36,078 nt of DNA, from NCBI GenBank assembly GCA_913052275.1, contig CAJXDX010000003.1, forward strand, positions 1 to 36,078, in the 5' to 3' direction. This document shows, in pieces, positions 33,120 through 36,078 of this stretch. The number at the start of each line of letters is the position of its first letter. Positions within the stretch are counted from its first letter, which is position 1. The DNA is from an uncultured Pseudomonadota bacterium (GTDB lineage Bacteria; SAR324; NAC60-12). The notes beneath the pieces are model-generated. The model was not told the origin of the DNA. It did not search any database and saw nothing but the letters and a program-made list of their open reading frames with translations. Made by a program: the position numbers and the translations under genes.

Positions 33120-35768
33120 TTAATTTGCCAGTTTTTCACGCACAATTTTCGTTGCCGCTGCTAATGCACCGGGAAGCTTTTCCGGTGCTTTGATACCTGC
33201 TTGTGCCATATTTGACTTACCTCCGCCTCGTCCATCCGCAAGCTGTGCAACCTCATTCACCATATCACCAGCCTTAATTCCCCGCTTAATCAGGTCATCT
33301 GAAACAACACAAAGCAAGGTGCTTTTCTCGTCCATCGTTGCAGCCAGCCAGGCAATCCCTGAAGAAATTTGTTCCCGAACAGAATGACCTATATTCCGGA
33401 GAGTGTCTGCAGAATCTGCCTCAATTTCCTTTGCAAGCACGGACACCCCTTCAACTTTTTCAGCCTGCGCCACCAGTTCTGATACGCCTGCAAGGGCGGC
33501 CTTGCTCCTCAAGGATTGAACTTCTTTTTCCAGCAGTCTTTTTTCTTCTGCAAGCTTTTCTGCCATTTCCGGAATTTGTGCCTCAGGAACATTCAGCAGT
33601 TGGCGCAGTGCACGAGCAACTCTGCCCTGCTCCTGAGCCATCAATTCTGCCTGTTTTCCAGTTACAGCAACAACCCTCCTGATTCCGGCGGCAATTCCCT
33701 CTTCAGAAACTATACGGAACTGTCCAATCTGTCCTGTAGCTTTTACATGGCAGCCTCCGCAAAGTTCTTCTGAAAAATCAGAGATTTTTACTACTCTGAC
33801 AACATCTCCGTATTTTTCACCAAACAATGCTATTATTCCGGAACTGATTGCCTCGTCAAAAGGTGTTTCATAAATGTCTGTGGTAATGTTCTGGCGGATG
33901 ACCAAATTGACTATGTTCTCAATTTCTTCCAGCTGTGTGTCACTCACTTTTTCAAAATGTGTAAAGTCAAACCTTACGATTTCCGGATTGACCAGAGAAC
34001 CCGCCTGAGTCACGTGTTCGCCTAATACCTGCCGCAGTGCTTCATGCATCAGGTGTGCGGCAGTATGATTGTTTGTTGTTGATAAGCGTGATTTTTCATC
34101 TACTGATGCAGTAATTATTGAATTATCAGGGACAATGTTTTTTAAGTTTTTATTTTCAACCTCACAGATATGAATAATTGAATCGCCCATTTTCTGAACA
34201 TCTACCACCTTCCAGGTATTATCATTCTGCTGCAGAATGCCATGGTCACCAACCTGACCGCCTGATTCTGCATAAAATGGAGTTGTGTCCAAAATAAACT
34301 GCCATTGCCCGGATTCATTTTGTGAAAAGCGACGCAGTTTAGATTCTGTTATGAAAGTATCATAGCCCACAAATTTTGAATCCGGGCCTTCAGAAATTTC
34401 ACTCCATTTGTCTGGAATTGTCTTAAACTTGCCAGCTTCGCGTGCCCGTTCCTGTTGCTCTTTCATCAATTTTTCAAAACCCTTTTCATCAACTTCAAAT
34501 CCATGTTCCTTGCTCATCAGGCGGGTCAGATCAACAGGGAAACCATAAGTGTCATAAAGCTTAAAAGCATCTTCACCTGAAATCATCTTTGAAGATTTTG
34601 TTTCAGAGCTTGAAACCATTTTCTGAAAAATTTCCAATCCGCGGTCCAGGGTCGAACCGAAACTGGTCTCTTCTGCCTGAATAACGTTTTGCACATGTTT
34701 CTGCTGTTTATTGATTTCCGGGAAAGCATTACCCATTACTTCTGCCAGAGTGGGAACCAGTTTATAAATAAAGGGCTCATGCATGTTTAAAACTCTTCCG
34801 AATCTCGTAGCACGCCGCAACATTCTACGCAGCACATAGCCTCGACCTTCATTTGAAGGCAGCGCTCCGTCCGCAACGGCAAAACTCAGTGAACGCAAAT
34901 GATCAGCAATAACTCGAAAAGCAACACTGGCATCGCCCCCTGAATCTGCCTGTCCAGTCACTTCACTGATTTTATCCATAATTGGTACAAAAAGATCTGT
35001 GCTGTAATTTGAATCAACTTCCTGAAGAACTCGGCAAATTCGCTCCAGTCCCATTCCAGTATCTACATGCTGAGCTGTAAGCTCTTCCAGATGTCCGTCC
35101 GCAAAACGCTGATATTGCATGAAAACCAGATTCCAAAGCTCTACAAACCGCCAGCATCCTTCAAGGTTGACTGCACACTCATGCTTGTCTGAGAGTGGGC
35201 ATGTGCCCTGTCCCAGATCAATATGCAGCTCAGAACAAGGACCGCACGGACCTACTTCACCCATTTCCCAGAAGTTGTCATGTTTGTCGAAACGCAGAAC
35301 CTGTTCTGAAGCAATATCTGTACAGGTCTTCCAGATGTTCTCAGCATCTTCATCAGCTTCAACACCATCTCCTCCAGCAAAAACCGTGGCCCACATTTTT
35401 TCTTTGGGCAGCCCCCATTCTTCAGTCATTAATTCCCATGCCCATTCTATGGCCTCTTTTTTAAAATAGTCCCCGAAAGACCAGTTGCCAAGCATCTCAA
35501 AAAATGTATGGTGGTAATTGTCATATCCCACATCCTCCAGATCATTGTGCTTGCCGCTGGCCCTTATGCATTTTTGCGAATTAACCGCACGGTTGTAATC
35601 CCGTATTCCAGTTCCTAAAAACACATCTTTAAACTGTGCCATTCCGGAATTTGAAAAAAGCAGAGTTGGGTCGTCATTTGGAACAACAGGGGCACTGCGG
35701 ACAAAACGATGACCGCGTTTTTCAAAAAAAGAGATGAATTCCTGTCGTATTTGCTTTGAATTTTTCAT
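33120..35768 (-). CDS. alaS: Alanyl-tRNA synthetase
   Basis: Charges tRNA-Ala and edits mischarged Ser and Gly. The 882 residues have the class II catalytic core (motif 1 region with DPTLLFSNSGMAQFKDVFLG, motif 2 FEMLGNWSFGDYFKK, motif 3 GMGLERI), the tRNA-recognition domain, the editing domain with HTAAHLMHEALR (about 568) and ELCGGCHVKATG (about 670; the usual Thr is Cys), and the C-Ala domain ending DGRGGGKSNMAQAG. Length is normal (876 in E. coli). It begins 133 bases downstream of rpsD on the same strand and is followed 3 bases later by the Lol permease. No ribosome binding site is seen. Confidence 0.97.
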   Translation of the reverse strand: MKNSKQIRQEFISFFEKRGHRFVRSAPVVPNDDPTLLFSNSGMAQFKDVFLGTGIRDYNRAVNSQKCIRASGKHNDLEDVGYDNYHHTFFEMLGNWSFGDYFKKEAIEWAWELMTEEWGLPKEKMWATVFAGGDGVEADEDAENIWKTCTDIASEQVLRFDKHDNFWEMGEVGPCGPCSELHIDLGQGTCPLSDKHECAVNLEGCWRFVELWNLVFMQYQRFADGHLEELTAQHVDTGMGLERICRVLQEVDSNYSTDLFVPIMDKISEVTGQADSGGDASVAFRVIADHLRSLSFAVADGALPSNEGRGYVLRRMLRRATRFGRVLNMHEPFIYKLVPTLAEVMGNAFPEINKQQKHVQNVIQAEETSFGSTLDRGLEIFQKMVSSSETKSSKMISGEDAFKLYDTYGFPVDLTRLMSKEHGFEVDEKGFEKLMKEQQERAREAGKFKTIPDKWSEISEGPDSKFVGYDTFITESKLRRFSQNESGQWQFILDTTPFYAESGGQVGDHGILQQNDNTWKVVDVQKMGDSIIHICEVENKNLKNIVPDNSIITASVDEKSRLSTTNNHTAAHLMHEALRQVLGEHVTQAGSLVNPEIVRFDFTHFEKVSDTQLEEIENIVNLVIRQNITTDIYETPFDEAISSGIIALFGEKYGDVVRVVKISDFSEELCGGCHVKATGQIGQFRIVSEEGIAAGIRRVVAVTGKQAELMAQEQGRVARALRQLLNVPEAQIPEMAEKLAEEKRLLEKEVQSLRSKAALAGVSELVAQAEKVEGVSVLAKEIEADSADTLRNIGHSVREQISSGIAWLAATMDEKSTLLCVVSDDLIKRGIKAGDMVNEVAQLADGRGGGKSNMAQAGIKAPEKLPGALAAATKIVREKLAN

Positions 35769-35809
35769 GCAGTGATTATTAATAAAGCGGTATATGTATT
35801 CTATGAACA

Positions 35810-35887
35810 GATGCCCAGGGGCAGGAGGAGGGACTGGTCTTTTAAGCCAGCATTTACTGCCGAATTATGGCTATGGCATCCGGCAGT
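35810..35887. other. Structured leader between rpsD and alaS with tRNA-like geometry
   Basis: GATGCC (35810-35815) and GGCATC (35875-35880) could form an outer stem. Inside is a perfect anticodon-arm-like hairpin on the plus strand: CTGGT, loop CTTTTAA, GCCAG (35834-35850). A rival 7-bp stem ACTGCCG/CGGCAGT lies at 35856-35862 and 35881-35887. D and T arms are not recognisable and there is no TTCRA loop, so it is not called a tRNA. On the minus strand it is the alaS leader. Confidence 0.35.
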
Positions 35888-35901
35888 CTATTGTTCAAGA
35901 A

Positions 35902-36078
35902 TCAACGGGCCATGAATTCCACAACAAGGTGATCTTCAACATCAATTGGAATTTCCTCTCGTTCAGGTACCTCCACAAGTGTACCGGAAAATTTTTTGCT
36001 GTCTCGCTGAATATAAGCTAATGTTTGCTCAAAGAAATTGAACCAATCCTTGTATCGGTCCACTTTTTGACTTTTCTC
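35902..36078 (-). CDS. rpsD: Ribosomal protein S4, C-terminal fragment (cut by window)
   Basis: The minus strand is open from the window edge to a TGA at 35902-35904, giving 58 residues that end GTLVEVPEREEIPIDVEDHL and then VVEFMAR. The pattern VPxREEIxxxVxEx(L/H)xVEFxxR is the conserved C-terminus of bacterial S4, a primary 16S rRNA-binding protein. The part before it (WFNFFEQTLAYIQRDSKKF) matches the region just after the S4 domain less closely. The rest of the gene lies beyond the window. In many genomes rpsD precedes rpoA; here alaS follows. Confidence 0.75.
   Translation of the reverse strand, partial: EKSQKVDRYKDWFNFFEQTLAYIQRDSKKFSGTLVEVPEREEIPIDVEDHLVVEFMAR

Noticed and set aside
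35810-35880. tRNA-Lys(TTT) gene
   Set aside because: Only acceptor-like and anticodon-like stems fit. There is no D stem, no TTCRA T-loop and the T-arm pairs at only three positions, so it is listed as a structured element instead.

Overview
The window looks like chromosomal DNA of a Gram-negative bacterium. It carries Tol-Pal proteins, a Lol permease, TatA, lipoproteins, PBP1A and a periplasmic amidase, plus a FliN-type flagellar switch protein. The DNA is A+T-rich by eye. Protein features (Pal/TolB types, the FdxA-type ferredoxin, an rpmF-plsX pair) suggest a deep-branching proteobacterial lineage, for example SAR324 or former Deltaproteobacteria. That placement is an inference from remembered families and is not proven. 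No insertion sequence, CRISPR array, rRNA or canonical tRNA was found.

Layout. 1-2.0 kb: pal (5' end cut by the window edge), tolQ and tolR, with tatA convergent. 2.4-4.5 kb: a lone fliN, hemL on the minus strand, and a small lipoprotein. 4.7-8.3 kb: lon, a stand-alone R3H-domain protein and a small CcmI-like membrane protein. 8.3-12.3 kb: an elyC-like DUF218 gene and carB, both minus. 12.3-12.8 kb: long non-coding gap. 12.8-16.2 kb: an unknown membrane-anchored protein, a class A penicillin-binding protein, and HU on the opposite strand after a strong stem-loop. 16.4-19.8 kb: tolA, tolB, an HNH endonuclease starting inside the tolB stop, and a small protein resembling the RNA-polymerase-binding regulator SutA. 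19.8-20.6 kb: an 809-base non-coding stretch rich in inverted repeats. 20.6-28.6 kb: a run of plus-strand genes: two paralogous LysM-like secreted proteins (the second with an amidase domain), a HAD phosphatase, a small membrane protein with paired histidines, a LeuA-family synthase, a NadD-like/PncC fusion and trpD. 28.6-36.1 kb: a glycerophosphodiester phosphodiesterase, an unknown protein, then minus-strand plsX, rpmF, ferredoxin, lolC/E, alaS and the C-terminus of rpsD.

How the genes fit together. Much of the window serves the cell envelope. Pal, TolQ, TolR, TolA and TolB form the trans-envelope constriction machine, but they lie in two blocks about 14 kb apart. PBP1A, the amidase pair and ElyC act on peptidoglycan or its precursors, LolC/E sorts lipoproteins, and PlsX starts phospholipid synthesis. 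The rest is housekeeping: heme, pyrimidine/arginine, leucine-type and tryptophan synthesis, NAD salvage, proteolysis and translation.

The most noteworthy items are the NadD-like/PncC fusion, the duplicated LysM-like/amidase gene pair, the SutA-like protein behind a tandemly duplicated ribosome binding site, the cysteine-bearing acidic linker in Pal, and the scarcity of Shine-Dalgarno sequences elsewhere. I did not find a clearly new multi-gene defence or mobile system.
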